A DNA stretch of 64,000 bases. It comes from Morinoia aosen. Taxonomy: Eukaryota > Arthropoda > Malacostraca > Amphipoda > Talitridae. The stretch is from assembly GCA_030386875.1 (NCBI GenBank), contig CM059566.1, positions 41,886,068-41,950,067 of the forward strand, given 5' to 3'. How positions within the stretch are numbered: position 1 is the first letter of the stretch; the number at the start of each line of letters is the position of its first letter. A model generated the notes under the pieces. That model was given only the letters and a program-made list of their open reading frames with translations, was not told the origin of the DNA and did no database searches. A program made the translations under genes and the position numbers. Positions 46,021 to 59,200 of this stretch are shown one piece after another.

Positions 46021-46021
46021 T

Positions 46022-46310
46022 TGAACTAGCCGGTTACCTCCGGTAACCGGCTAAGCTTAAGCCGGTTCAACCCGAGTATCGGGTTGTCCGACTTGCCTAA
46101 AAATAAAAAAATAAAAAAATAAAAAAAAATAAAAAATAAGAAAAATAAAAAAAAAATAAAAAATAAAAAAATAAAAAAAAATATAAAAAATAAAATGAAA
46201 AAAAAATAAATAAATGAAAAATAAATAAAAATTAAAAAAAAAGTACATAATCAAAAAATAAAGAAATGAAGAAAAAAAAAAAAAAATTAAAAAAAATTTA
46301 AATAAATAGT
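46022..46310. repeat. Hairpin followed by A-rich (A3-8T)n tract
   Basis: agccggttacc and ggtaaccggct (46028-46038 and 46042-46052) form a perfect 11-bp stem with a 3-base loop. ggttcaacccgagtatcggg follows, then over 200 bases of aaaaataaa. The ggttcaaccc resembles a Pol III B box and the A-rich tail fits a retroposed SINE. The Phe-rich minus-strand frame is an artefact of the tract. Confidence 0.4.
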
Positions 46311-47982
46311 TTTCTGCAAATATAGACACCAGTGGCTTCAATTTAATACCTCACTCGACCATGTAGACTCAGCCAATTTTCCAAACGGACTCGCACAAAT
46401 TTTGAGTTTTGCTATTAAGTATATAGATCATATCTTATCACGTACATGGGCAAGATTTCCACATCGTGGTGGTGCTCCCCACACAGTGATGGTGGCCCCA
46501 CTTCCTGACGGGACCCTACATCTTGACAGAACTCCCACACTCTAATAATACCCACCAGAGTGCAAAATTTTGATCTCTCGCGCGAACTCGCCTTTTTTCC
46601 TAAAAATAGAGTAATTTTGATAAGGAACTCGACCTTTTTTGCAATGGTACTCCCACACATCGAACTTCACAACACACGAAGGTGATTCGCATAAACACTG
46701 CTGTGTGTTGACAGACTGGGTGAGCCAAGGCACTGCACAACGGATTGACACATATTTATATATGTCTATTACTCCAAAAACCCTGCATATTCTTCACAAG
46801 TTCACTATTGAAATGGGCTAAACCAGTAAAACGATATCAATCAAAACCAAAGCAAAATCACGTATTCCGTATTTTCTATGTGATCTAGATTATATGATTG
46901 ATGTATGTTTTCTGTAACAGAGTTTACAAAAAACAATCGATAAATTTTCAAGAAGCATCGTAACCTCCTATATCCCCAAATTTAAACTTTATTCACGTAT
47001 TTTTTTCTGCTATACTCGATGCCTTTGAACCCAAAACGATTCCTTTAATTTTCCTGCGGTATACCGTAATGTTTATGGGGATGACACAAAATTACGTTTA
47101 AATCCTCAATCTGAACTTGCTTCAAAATCTAAAGAAATAGAAATTCTCAGTCGATTGTCATTTTTTGACATTAAATTTTTCGATTCTCCGAACTTCTGCC
47201 TACACTGTAAACCCTTTGAATTCAGGATAATCGGTTCAATTAATTAAACTCGGTTCATTATAACTTGGGAATGTTCCAGAACCTAAATCTTGGACAATGA
47301 GAACGCCATAGATAAACAGAGGATTTGACATTTATGGAAAAATTCTGTGGACATAATGCCTTATTTTGCCATTCGAACAAAACAATAAAAGTTATCGTCG
47401 TTAGCAGTTCATAATTACGTTTTATGTGCGTTCGAAGGAATTATTTTGATTCCGAAGCAACCGAAGGCAAACATTTTTCGTACTATTTCTACCGTACAAG
47501 TTTTTTAGCGTCAGTGTTGGCAAATAATGGACGGAGTGCGTGCACGCGTTTGTCTTCCGCGAAATTTAGAAGTGTTTAAACTCAGTTAGGTACTTGATAT
47601 AAAACTTTTTACAAAAGTGATAATTGCATTCTAATATCAGGCCTAGATAGTGCGTTCAGTGTTTCATTTAAACTAAAGAGTGAACTTCATTTCCGTCTGA
47701 AAATCTATGACGGACACGACCGTATTGGAACGCTCCAGTGTGATGTTAACTCTCAAAAACATGGAATCGAACATTTTCGCCGCTCATCACCCCAGAGAGT
47801 TTGACTTCACGACACAAAGTAAGGTATGTAAACCATAACTGCTTAGACATGTACAGTAATAACGCGTTGTGGTGCCAGCGATGGTGGATACGGAACAGGC
47901 GTAAAATATTCCAGCATAAAAATAAGAATATTTGCGAATCACTCGAATAATATAGCTTCACAATATTTCGTTAGATTTTACC
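46311..47982. other. No gene recognised
   Basis: AT-rich, short frames only. Confidence 0.3.
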
Positions 47983-48190
47983 CGTTATTTGAGACTTTAA
48001 TTTATTTATTTTTTGGGTATAGAATTTACAACCGTTGGTCCCCCGTAACCTGTGACTTTAATTTTTCATATATTTTTTTAGGGTGGAGAATCATACCAGT
48101 TCAATTTTTCCAGTTATCTGTGACTTTAATTTATAATAATTTTTTGTATGTAAAAAATGCACTATTCCTGGACGGTCTTCAGTCGGCAGT
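47983..48190 (+). repeat. Degenerate 61-68-bp tandem repeat, three units
   Basis: gactttaattt occurs at 47993, 48054 and 48122, each followed by an A/T-rich tattttt block and a gttatctgtgac or gtaacctgtgac link. The last unit runs into the block shared with 42371-42423. Confidence 0.45.
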
Positions 48191-48597
48191 ATACTCCTTC
48201 GCAAGGTAAGTCTCAAGATATTTGACCTGCGTGCTGTGAACTATATTTAGCTGTGGATACTGAAAAACAACATTAAATTTCTTCTAAATTGAAGTAATGA
48301 AATGTATTAAACCAAAACAATATTAATTGAAATATATATATATGTAATTGAATTCACTAAATATATTAATCCAAGATATTCTTTTGATCGCAAGAAATTT
48401 TAGCCCGTGGGTTTACTTAAAACGTTATCACTGTTTTTGACGTGTTAAATACCAATGGGCTTGTAATCGATAGCTTTTCTTTAATGCCGAAGAATTTCAA
48501 TCAATTTTATAATTTTCAGTGCCGTTTTATTTTATTTTTGAAATTGGAAGCATGTAAAATTTTTTTAGATTACGCTGCAAACCATGATGCCTAAATG

Positions 48598-49705
48598 CTT
48601 TGGGGAACGGGTCATACGTTATGGGTTGTTTATTGACTATTAAATATATTTCTATTTCTGCGAGCTATGGAACGGGTCATGAATTATGGGATGTTAATTG
48701 ACTATTGAATACATTTCTATTTCTGCGAGCTATGGAACGGGTCATGAATTATGGGATGTTTATTGACTATTAAATATATTTCTATTTCTGCGAGCTATGG
48801 AACGGGTCATGAATTATGGGTTGTTTATTGACTATTAAATATATTTCTATTTCTGCGAGCTATGGAACGGGTCATGAATTATGGGATGTTTATTGACTAT
48901 TATATACTTTTCTATTTCTGCGAGCTATGGAACGGGTCATGAATTATGGGATGTTCATTGACTATTGAATACATTTCTATTTCTGCGAGCTATGGAACGG
49001 GTCATGAATTATGGGTTGTTTATTGACTATTAAATATATTTCTATTTCTGCGAGCTATGGAACGGGTCATGAATGATGGGTTGTTTATTGACTATTAAAT
49101 ACATTTCTATTTCTGCGAGCTATGGAACGGGTCATGAATTATGGGTTGTTTATTGACTATTAAATACATTTCTATTTCTGCGAGCTATGGAACGGGTCAT
49201 GAATTATGGGATGTTTATTGACTATTAAATACATTTCTATTTCTGCGAGCTATGGAACGGGTCATGAATTATGGGTTGTTTATTGACTATTGAATACATT
49301 TCTATTTCTGCGAGCTATGGAACGGGTCATGAATTATGGGTTGTTTATTGACTATTGAATACATTTCTATTTCTGCGAGCTATGGAACGGGTCATGAATT
49401 ATGGGTTGTTTATTGACTATTAAATACACTTCTATTTCTGCGAGCTATGGAACGGGTCATGAATTAAAGGATGTTTATCGAATATTGAATACATTTCTAT
49501 TTCTGCGAGCTATGGAACGAGTTATGAATTATGGGATGTTTATCGAATATTGAATACATTTCTATTTCTGCGAGCTATGGAACGAATTATGAATTATGGG
49601 ATGTTTATCGAATATTGAATACATTTCTATTTCTGCGAGCTATGGAACGAGTTATGAATTATGGGATGTTTATTGAATATTTAATACAGTTTTCTTTCAA
49701 CGAGC
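48598..49705 (+). repeat. 65-bp tandem array, about 17 units
   Basis: cgagctatgg recurs every 65 bases exactly (48661, 48726 ... 49636; 16 copies), with a partial unit before and a decayed one at the end (caacgagccatc). The unit is gagctatggaacgggtcatg, then aattatggg, tgtttattgactatt, aaatacatttctatttctgc. Units from about 49460 onward form a sub-type with atcgaatattgaatac and gaacgagtta, so the array grew by local duplication. Units are over 90 percent alike within a sub-type. Confidence 0.9.
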
Positions 49706-52700
49706 CATCTTCCCGCACAGGGCTTCGGTCATTCTATTGCCGCGTTGACAACCTGATGATGACCAACACATGGTCTCCGCGGCCAAGTGCGTGAGCATAC
49801 AATGTGAACATTTTCTGTTCATCCTCACGGCGAGGGGAAATTTTTAATGACGTTTGCGTGTCGTCATAATTAAAAATAACCGAACTTTTATTTTTTAAAT
49901 TCAATTTACAAATTGTTCTACGTTCAATTGCTTCAATTTTAAATCACTAGAAGTATGATTTTTTTATTGTTAGAGTTTGAAATTCTGTGTTTCTCATAAC
50001 AGGTAATCTTTACTGTGGTCCACAGTCGTGCGATCTTGCTATAAGTTTTATCTCTTTTATCAAATGCTATAGGTTGAGTCAGCATGTCAAAGAGGGAAAA
50101 CGTCGAGTTAGAAATAGATGAAACAGAACCAAATTATAACTTTGCTAAGTATGTGAATATATATAGGTCATTTGCAAAACATGGGATGGACTAAACAAAG
50201 GAATAACTAACAACTCTGACTTGACTGAGCAGTGAACCCAAAACACACTCGTGCAATATGTGCAGCAAACTGACGATGTTCCTTTTTTGTCAAATGAACT
50301 TCTTTGTCTGGATTCTCAGATTAATTATACTAAAGGTGGGGAAAACAGGAAGTCAAAGACCTCACTAACCCTTTCAGGTTTTCGTATTTTTGTTACCAAT
50401 ATGTTGCCTGAGTTCGTACTCCATTGCATTTTGATATTTCTTCCCCCAAGTAATAGCAATAGAAATAACTTCCCTAATTACATGCTAGTAATTTCACCAC
50501 TATTTGTCATGCGTAAAAATAGTCAATCGAAATTGACATAAGAAGTCAATTTAGTTTGTAATTGTAAGTACAGGAGAAAAAAATTTAGTGTTAAGTGCAG
50601 GATGCAACTTGAAAATCGAAAATCTTTATTCCTGAAAAACGCAAACGAGAGTAAAATAATTAGGCAATCACACTTAATTTGTATGAAAAGAAAGATGATG
50701 CAATTTATGCTCTAAAATTTCATTAAACGTCTAAAGAACAGTAACTAGAGCAGACAACAAATATACCAGCATCTCAATAGAATGCTCCACAGCAGAAATA
50801 GAAATATTACTGGAAACCAACGTTAATACAAATAAAATGCTGCATTTTAAGTAATAAACGACATGTAACCAGGAAATCTCCAAAAATACAATTTTCATTT
50901 AATAAAAAATGTTGCGCTAAGAACACCGCAAATATTACTATAATACTTCTACAGAGTGCGAAGCCTCACTCCAAATATGTATTCAAATGACTTGTAGAAT
51001 ATCAAAGGCTGAGTTAAGATCGAAGTGATGAGTAGATTTTTGCATAGCGCATTTGGCACATCGAGGTAATAGATACAACCCTGAACTGATAATATACGCC
51101 CTACCGAGCGTTGGTGCGCAATGTGCAGAACATCGGAGGCATACCAATACTTGCGATCTAATCTGCGGTATCCTATCGGACGTCTGACTTCTGCAGATAC
51201 CGTCCACGTGGTTGTTTTTCATCCAAGAAACAGCAGTAGTATTTCCGCGAGCGCCTGAAAAAGTTAAGCTTTGAAGGAAATGAGTTACTGCATAATATGT
51301 CCGATGTTAATGATTTGCTGGAGTAAATTTATTCTATTTTAATCCTGCCCTGTCTCACTTTATAGGTAGCTATGATGAACATTCTAATTATTATAATGAT
51401 GTCCTTTTCATTCACAGCGCGCTGAGACAATTTTCGATGTGCATGTGAAACAAATTGCGCTGTGAAGAGTTGACTCGTATAAAATAGCTAGAATCTCAAG
51501 TTTACAACCTCGAACATCCAAATTATCAACCAAATTAACTGTGCAAGTTCTAAAATTTACATGTTCGATGGTCTTGATTCAACTGGAAATGAAAATTGAT
51601 AAAATTACATACCAGGTTATTACATCCACGAAATATCTGCTACTTGTATTTACGCGGCTAGGTTTAACGCTGTTTCAGTGGCTTCGAAATTCTGTAAAGA
51701 CCAGAGTCGAAAATCTATAAATGATTGAGTCGTTGATCTGATTTTATAACAACGTAATTTGGAACTTAATTAACGCGATCTTTTGTTCGAGTAAGAACAG
51801 CCAACGAAGTAAAAACATCTTCCACACGCACACCCGAGTTTCTGTCATAATATTTGGCTATGTGTAGGAGTAAAGCTTGCGTTCTGTCATTCGAACGCAT
51901 GACGCTCGCTGCAGCCAATACGAGGGGAGTAACGATGGAATCTCATCAAAGCAGAGCCCAAATCATTGTCTGTATTCAAATGCATACATCTTATTTCAGG
52001 CTAAAATTAATATTTCTATTTTATCACAATATAATGGCTATATAATGTACTACATGGGAATGTTGCTTCACTGAATCCGTCATGTTTCCAACCATAAATT
52101 ATGCTCAACTTGCTAGCTCATCTTCATTTCCTTCAAAATCTCGAGACTCGCTCGTCACTTTACAGTCATTATTACTCAGAAAGAAGACTATTACTTAGAA
52201 GATGGGAAGACTTTTTTGTACTTTCAGAGGAGCATCTTCCTCTCAGAAAAATAACTCATTAATGACATCTGGGAAGTTTTCACCACACACTTTTAACTCG
52301 TGTGATGGATCTGCACAAAAAATCTGGGTAAAAATATAAGTTCGGTGGATTATCGCTAAGACAAAATTTTAATACATGAACATTTCCCCAGCTCTACGAG
52401 CAAAAGAGACTACTTAAAAATTAAGCAAATATTCCAATTTCACAGTAAATTTTGCAACCCAAGCCCACTCCGTAGCTGCTGCAAAGCCAAACTTGAACAT
52501 TGTAGACCAACTTCCTCACTTAATATTAAAATAACTCTCAATCTAAGATCTGTTGCATACTGAAGACAAGCTTAGAATTCTCACTCGCAATCGTAACGTA
52601 TAACACAACTAAAAAATTATTACTCAGAAAATGAAAGGTCGATGACAAAAATGGAAGTTAGAATGACATCTCTCAACTGTCGCCCCAAACTTTGAAAATT

Positions 52701-52832
52701 CGATTTTGTCAAAGTTTCGAATGAAATTATCAACATTTAACTCTTTTTAAATTAAATTTCGAGGTTTTAATGTTTTACCTCTTAAGTATCTTGGAAATGC
52801 GAATCCCAACTTCATCTAAAGTAACCTTTGAG
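49706..52832. other. No gene recognised; 3' flank of EcKL gene B at the right edge
   Basis: Short frames only. On the minus strand ATTAAA at 52771-52766, about 65 bases past the stop of gene B, is a candidate poly(A) signal. Confidence 0.35.
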
Positions 52833-53292
52833 TCACGGAATTGCGCGAGAACTCATGGCGTCATCAAAGAGCGACAACAACCTTGGTTTCAAGAGAGGGT
52901 TTTCTTGGAGCAATTTCATCGACTTCTCATGATATTCCGTCGTTTTAGCCTCCATGTCCTCCCCGTAGAAGTCCTCCATTTGGAAAGCGTCTTCAGGGTC
53001 TGTTATGATCATGGGGATGAGGAGGAGTCCCATCAAGAAACCAAACATCGTTTTCTCACGAAATTCGGTCTTCAGCTCTGCCAGCGTGAACCTCATAGGC
53101 ATGCCGGCTTTGGCCACGACCCTCTCGAAGCTTTCGTAATAAATGGTGAAGAAGTTGTCGGAGTTCTCCCTGCGAGTGTGACCGTCAAGGCTGCAGTAGA
53201 AGAGCAGGTTGAGGTCGAGGGCTACAGAGCCCACTCTGCACAGCTGGAAGTCCAGCATTCTGCAGTCCCTCACCGACCCCGTGTCGTCATAC
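52833..53292 (-). CDS. EcKL gene B, last exon (C-lobe)
   Basis: Acceptor catacgcag; encodes (R)YDDTGSVRDCRMLDFQLCRV through SSRAIP, stop at 52833-52835. Same length (460 bases) and phase as gene A's last exon. The GFLMGLLLIPMIITDPEDAF helix is typical for the family. Confidence 0.85.
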
Positions 53293-56200
53293 CTGCGTAT
53301 GTTCAGTCAGTATTTACCACATCTTGGGAGGTTGTTTTGAAGTTTTAGTTTCTGGGAGGTTTACTAAAAGATGTATTTTACGTTTTTATGGGTTATTTTC
53401 AAAATATGTGCCGCAGAGACCAAATATGAATCTTTTAAATTTTTATAATTTACATCTTGTGAGGTTGTTTAGAAATAGGAATTTCTCAGAGGTTTAATTT
53501 GAGATGTGTTGTACATATTTTTCGGGGTTATTCTCAAATAGGTACCACAGAGACAAAATATGAATTTTATAAAATTTTGTAATTTGCATATTGTGAGGTT
53601 GTTTGGAAATAATAATTTCCGGGAGGTGTACTGTGAGATGCATTGTAGCTTTTGGGGTGTTATTCACGACATATGTATCACAGAGACACAAAATATGAAT
53701 TTATCATTATTTGTTGTTTTCTACATTACTTATTCAACGTCAAAATTCAGGTTTTGGATATAAGATTAGAGTAAGTGAGGGTCTTCATGGTTCTTAGGAG
53801 TTGCCATCAAATAGAGAGCATATGGTATAAAAACTAATTTGTTTAATTAAGTTGAACCTATAATAATTTCAAAAGGAGTAAATAACATCGATTTTCATTT
53901 CGCTTAGAACTCATGAACTTTGATAGATATGTCACATTTTACGAATTCTTTGCTGGTTGATGCATCCTGTCTTAATTTTCATTAAAATTACAACACGAAG
54001 GACCATGGACAAATTGAACAAGCTTTCTCATGCACAGGCGACATGAAGCATTCACCTGAACAGCAGATTGTTGGTCCAGCAGTTCAAGCATTCACCTGAA
54101 CAGCAGATTGTTGGTCCAGCAGTTCAAGCATTCACCTGAACAGCAGATTGTTGGTCCAGCAGTTCAAGCATTCACCTGAACAGCAAATTGTTGGTCCAGC
54201 AGTTCAAGCATTCACCTGAACAGCAAATTGTTGGTCCAGCAGTTCAAGCATTCACCTGAACAGCAAATTGTTGGTCCAGCAGTTCAAGCATTCACCTGAA
54301 CAGCAGATTGTTGGTCCAGCAGTTCAAGCATTCACTTGAACAGCAAATTGTTGGTCCAGCAGTTCAAGCATTCACCTGAACAGCAGATTGTTGGTCCAAC
54401 AGTTCAAGCATTCACCTGAACAGCAAATTGTTGGTCCAGCAGTTCAAGCATTCACCTGAACAGCAAATTGTTGGTCCAGCAGTTCAAGCATTCACCTGAA
54501 CAGCAAATTGTTGGTCCAGCAGTTCAAGCATTCACCTGAACAGCAGATTGTTGGTCCAGCAGTTCAAGCATTCACCTGAACAGCAAATTGTTGGTACAGT
54601 AGTTCAAGCATTCACCTGAACAGCAAATTGTTGGTCCAGCAGTTCAAGCATTCACCTGAACAGCAGATTGTTGGTCCAGCAGTTCAAGCATTCACCTGAA
54701 CAGCAAATTGTTGGTCCAGCAGTTCAAGCATTCACCTGAACAGCAAATTGTTGGTCCAGCAGTTCAAGCATTCACATGAACAGCAGATTGTTGGTACAGC
54801 AGTTCAAGCATTCACCCAAACAGCAAATTGTTGGTCCAGCAGTTCAAGCATTCACCTGAACAGCAGATTGTTGGTCCAACAGTTCAAGCATTCACCTGAA
54901 CAGCAAATTGTTGGTCCAGCAGTTCAAGCATTCACCTGAACAGTAAATTGTTGGTACAGCAGTTCAAGCATTCACCTGAACAGCAAATTGTTGGTCCAGC
55001 AGTTCAAGCATTCACCTGAACAGCAGATTGTTGGTCCAGCAGTTCAAGCATTCACCTAAACAGCAAATTGTTGGTCCAGCAGTTCAAGCATTCACCTGAA
55101 CAGCAAATTGTTGGTACAGCAGTTCAAGCATTCACCTGAACAGCAAATTATTGGTCCAGCAGTTCAAGCATTCACCCAAGCAGCAGATTGTTGGTCCAGC
55201 AGTTCAAGCATTCACCTGAACAGCAGATTGTTGGTCCAGCAGTTCAAGCATTCACCTGAACAGCAAATTGTTGGTCCAGCAGTTCAAGCATTCACCTGAA
55301 CAGCAAATTGTTGGTCCAGCAGTTCAAGCATTCACCTGAACAGCAGATTGTTGGTACAGCAGTTCAAGCATTCACCCAAACAGCAAATTGTTGGTCCAGC
55401 AGTTCAAGCATTCACCTGAACAGCAGATTGTTGGTCCAACAGTTCAAGCATTCACCTGAACAGCAAATTGTTGGTCCAGCAGTTCAAGCATTCACCTGAA
55501 CAGCAAATTGTTGGTCCAGCAGTTCAAGCATTCACCTGAACAGCAAATTGTTGGTCCAGCAGTTCAAGCATTCACCTGAACAGCAGATTGTTGGTCCAAC
55601 AGTTCAAGCATTCACCTGAACAGCAAATTGTTGGTCCAGCAGTTCAAGCATTCACCTGAACAGCAAATTGTTGGTCCAGCAGTTCAAGCATTCACCTGAA
55701 CAGCAGATTGTTGGTCCAGCAGTTCAAGCATTCACCTGAACAGCAGATTGTTGGTCCAGCAGTTCAAGCATTCACCTGAACAGCAAATTGTTGGTCCAGC
55801 AGTTCAAGCATTCACCTGAACAGCAGATTGTTGGTCCAGCAGTTCAAGCATTCACCTGAACAGCAGATTGTTGGTCCAGCAGTTCAAGCATTCACCTGAA
55901 CAGCAGATTGTTGGTCCAGCAGTTCAAGCATTCACCTGAACAGCAAATTGTTGGTCCAGCAGTTCAAGCATTCACCTGAACAGCAGATTGTTGGTCCAGC
56001 AGTTCAAGCATTCACCTGAACAGCAAATTGTTGGTACAGCAGTTCAAGCATTCACCCAAACAGCAAATTGTTGGTCCAGCAGTCCAAGCATTCACCTGAA
56101 CAGCAAATTGCTAGTCCAGCAGTTCAAGCATTCACCTGAACAGCAAATTGCTAGTCCAGCAGTTCAATCATTCACCTGAACAGCAGATTGTTGGTCCAGC

Positions 56201-59200
56201 AGTCGCCATGGTTGATGGCCCTAAATTTGTCCTCTGACTTGAGCGCTGCCCTGTACAAGTCTGTGAGGGAGTCGCGGTTGGTCCTGAGGAACTCGGCCAC
56301 TTTCTCGTACCCCTCGAAGCTCTCGGCGATCACAACTCCGCTGTCAGCCATGCCTGAAATGATCACGTTCTTCAGCCAGCAACAAGAAAACATCTTTATT
56401 GAGCCCTCCATTTTAACAGTCGTGATTGGAAATGATTTGGAAGCTTCTCAGCCTATAGGGAGGAAGTGAGTGAAGAGAAACCTCATAGGGGAAAAGAATT
56501 CCCTAGCCCTTTTTTACTGGTCTCTGTTTTTTGTTATCACCACAGGAGCTTCTCAATTTCACACGAAAAAGTTGTAGAAGCCTAACAAAGGTCGAACCAG
56601 AGTCTATCTTGTCCTAAGGGTGACGCTTTAATCTTGACGAAATTATGAAAACAATATCATTTTGTTTTGTCTCAAAGAGCAACGTCACGACCTCAACTTA
56701 TTATGCAGTAATGAAAACAGCGTTTCCTCAAAATAACAGGGTGTCTACTGATATTTCATTTCCAAATTTTACTACTTTTTACTACCTTCAACAGAAAAAA
56801 AATTACTACCTATTTTTCACACAATGAGTGTTTTCCAAATGTCCAGATGCAAGTAATCGGCCTAAAATGAGTAGTTTTTGAGTCAATAATATACGCAGTA
56901 CCATAGGTTAAAAAAATGTCCAAGTTTCTTAATACTTGAAATACTTAATACTAAATGGAGCAACCAAAGCATTACTGCAAAAAAAGTTACCTAAATTCCT
57001 AAGATACTCTGTCCTAAATGGACTCGAACGAATGTTTGGTAAAGACCTTGTCTCAACATCTTTCAACTATTAGGACAACAGTTCATCATATGAAAAAAAT
57101 AAACTGACTGGAAACTAGTAGACACCAGGGGATTGTCAGATCCCTTTACAGCAGGGTAGAATATCAGGGAATGTTACTATGACCAAACACTATGGCACTT
57201 CGGAAATATGAGTTTATGAACTATTTCTATCATACCTCAAACTCTAAATCGGCACCCTAATTGCGATCAATAATGATAACAAATAGGTTATTAACAAGTT
57301 ATATTACGGAAAAAATCACGAAAATTTGCTATGTGTAGTAGAAGAATGAACTTTGATTAGATAAAGCATCACCATGCTCCTATGACGACATCCTGGAGGT
57401 ATCTGAATCGCCATGACTGCCAAAAGGAACTTCAAAGGAACTTGACTCTCGTTCAAATGATTACTCATTGCATTGAAAGATAATTTCATAGCATAATTCT
57501 TTCAGTATTTGGACATAAATAAACGTCATTAGAAAGAGAAAACTTTCAGCTCTACGAAGAGGTAATTTTTTTCAGAAAAAACATTTATAGTTACAGTAAA
57601 TCGTTGTTTCCCCACATTGAAGTGGAAAGAATAAACTCGTCTTTTCAAAGGAAGATAATAATGCTTACAATCAAGCTCAGGTCCAAAAAAACACTTCCTG
57701 GATTTAAATTTTAAATGAACTGCGGAGAAGTTTCTTTGACGTCATTGCAATGTTTTTATCCTGCCGCAACAACTTGGAGTGTGAAAATATTTGTCTTTGA
57801 ATAAGAATTGGAAGGTTGCATCAAGTTTATGATAATCAAGATTTCACCAGCCAAATATATGACTTTGAATTAAACATTGTTCATTAGGAGGATCGAAATG
57901 TGATAAGTTTGATTCAGAACTTACTCATCTGAAATTGTAGCAGGAGTCTCTAAATGCTAATTGAGAATAATTTAATTTCTGTGCTTACGTTTGCGAATAA
58001 AATACTCTAATTTTTGAGTATCACGTGCACAATAAGGACAATTATGCCAACTATGCTATATATCCCACAGGCAACTGCATCCACTAAAGATGAAATCCAA
58101 TAAAATGTAATAATTATTTAGTGATCAGTACAACTACCTATTCGAAAATTTTGGCTAGTTGTTTAATGTTTATTCATAAAATTTAGAAGAAAAAGTTTAC
58201 AAGATGTTTGACATTAAAAGAATCATAATTCGCAATAAAATATAAATTATTTTACTTGACAAACATATTTCAATCAAAGCCACTTGATATACTTCCACGA
58301 GAAAATATGTAGCTAGAATATTTCATTTTTCCCGAGATCGTTTAATGCATATTTGATACGTAAGAATAAAAGATGTCAAATGTCGACCTCATAGTCATAA
58401 ATGCACAATTTTTAAATTCTTAATTTATTTTCAATATTAATCTCTGATATCGCAAATTCCTAAGCTTTTATTTCAATGAAGTGCGCACTTATAGAAGTGT
58501 TTTCAACAATGCATCGTCACTGGTTTTATATTCTTAAAATTTATATTCATACGATTTATGAAACCTCGATTACCGCATCAAAGCGAAAACCATTTTTTAT
58601 TTTCTCTCAAAAATTTGTTAATAATAAAATTGCTCAAATGAACCCCCATCATAAAAAAATGTGATAACTTTCAGACCAAACTGAATGAGAAGAAAAAGTG
58701 TACTATTTTTACTGTCGTTCGCAAAAATTTTGGAACTTTTTTCTATTTTGTGTCCTCCAATCCTAAAATTACACCCCGCTTTACAGGAATATTTCCCATA
58801 AGCCGAGGCAAATTTCTGATTATGGGAGAAATAAATTTTAAAAACATCTTTATACTCTATAGTATATACATATGTAACATTACTTTAAATTTGCAGAGAA
58901 TTATTCCCCTTCACAATTTTTTACTACCCTGAGGCAAATTTTACTACTTTTTATTACTTTTTTACTACTTCCCAAATTTTAATACTTTACTACCTATTAG
59001 ACACCCTGTATAAGCATAAGCTTGAATCCACATTATTTTTGGAATGTTTGGCTTTTCACATAAATCGTTGTTGGTCTCGTCAAGGTTGCTGGAGCAAGCA
59101 CCTGCATCAATCCCGAAACCAGCAACGCAACTAATGCCACAGAAAATGAGAGGACAGTAGAGAAATCTTACACAACAGAACGGCAATAAAACTGATGAAG

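Noticed and set aside
46057-46341. Phe-rich minus-strand frame, apparently a membrane protein
   Set aside because: Produced by the A-rich simple tract; no start context and no real composition.
49531-49794. 87-codon frame at the end of the 65-bp array
   Set aside because: It repeats the array unit in translation and has no other support.
52770-53348. 192-codon plus-strand frame
   Set aside because: Antisense shadow of the last exon of EcKL gene B, which has clear family motifs on the minus strand.
54748-56179. Several 63-codon plus-strand frames rich in QQFKHSPEQQIVGPAVQAFT
   Set aside because: They are antisense readings of the 40-bp array. Three units make 120 bp, which restores the frame and yields a false repeat protein.
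54046-56204. CRISPR-like array
   Set aside because: The 40-bp units are contiguous, with no unique spacers, and the genome is eukaryotic.
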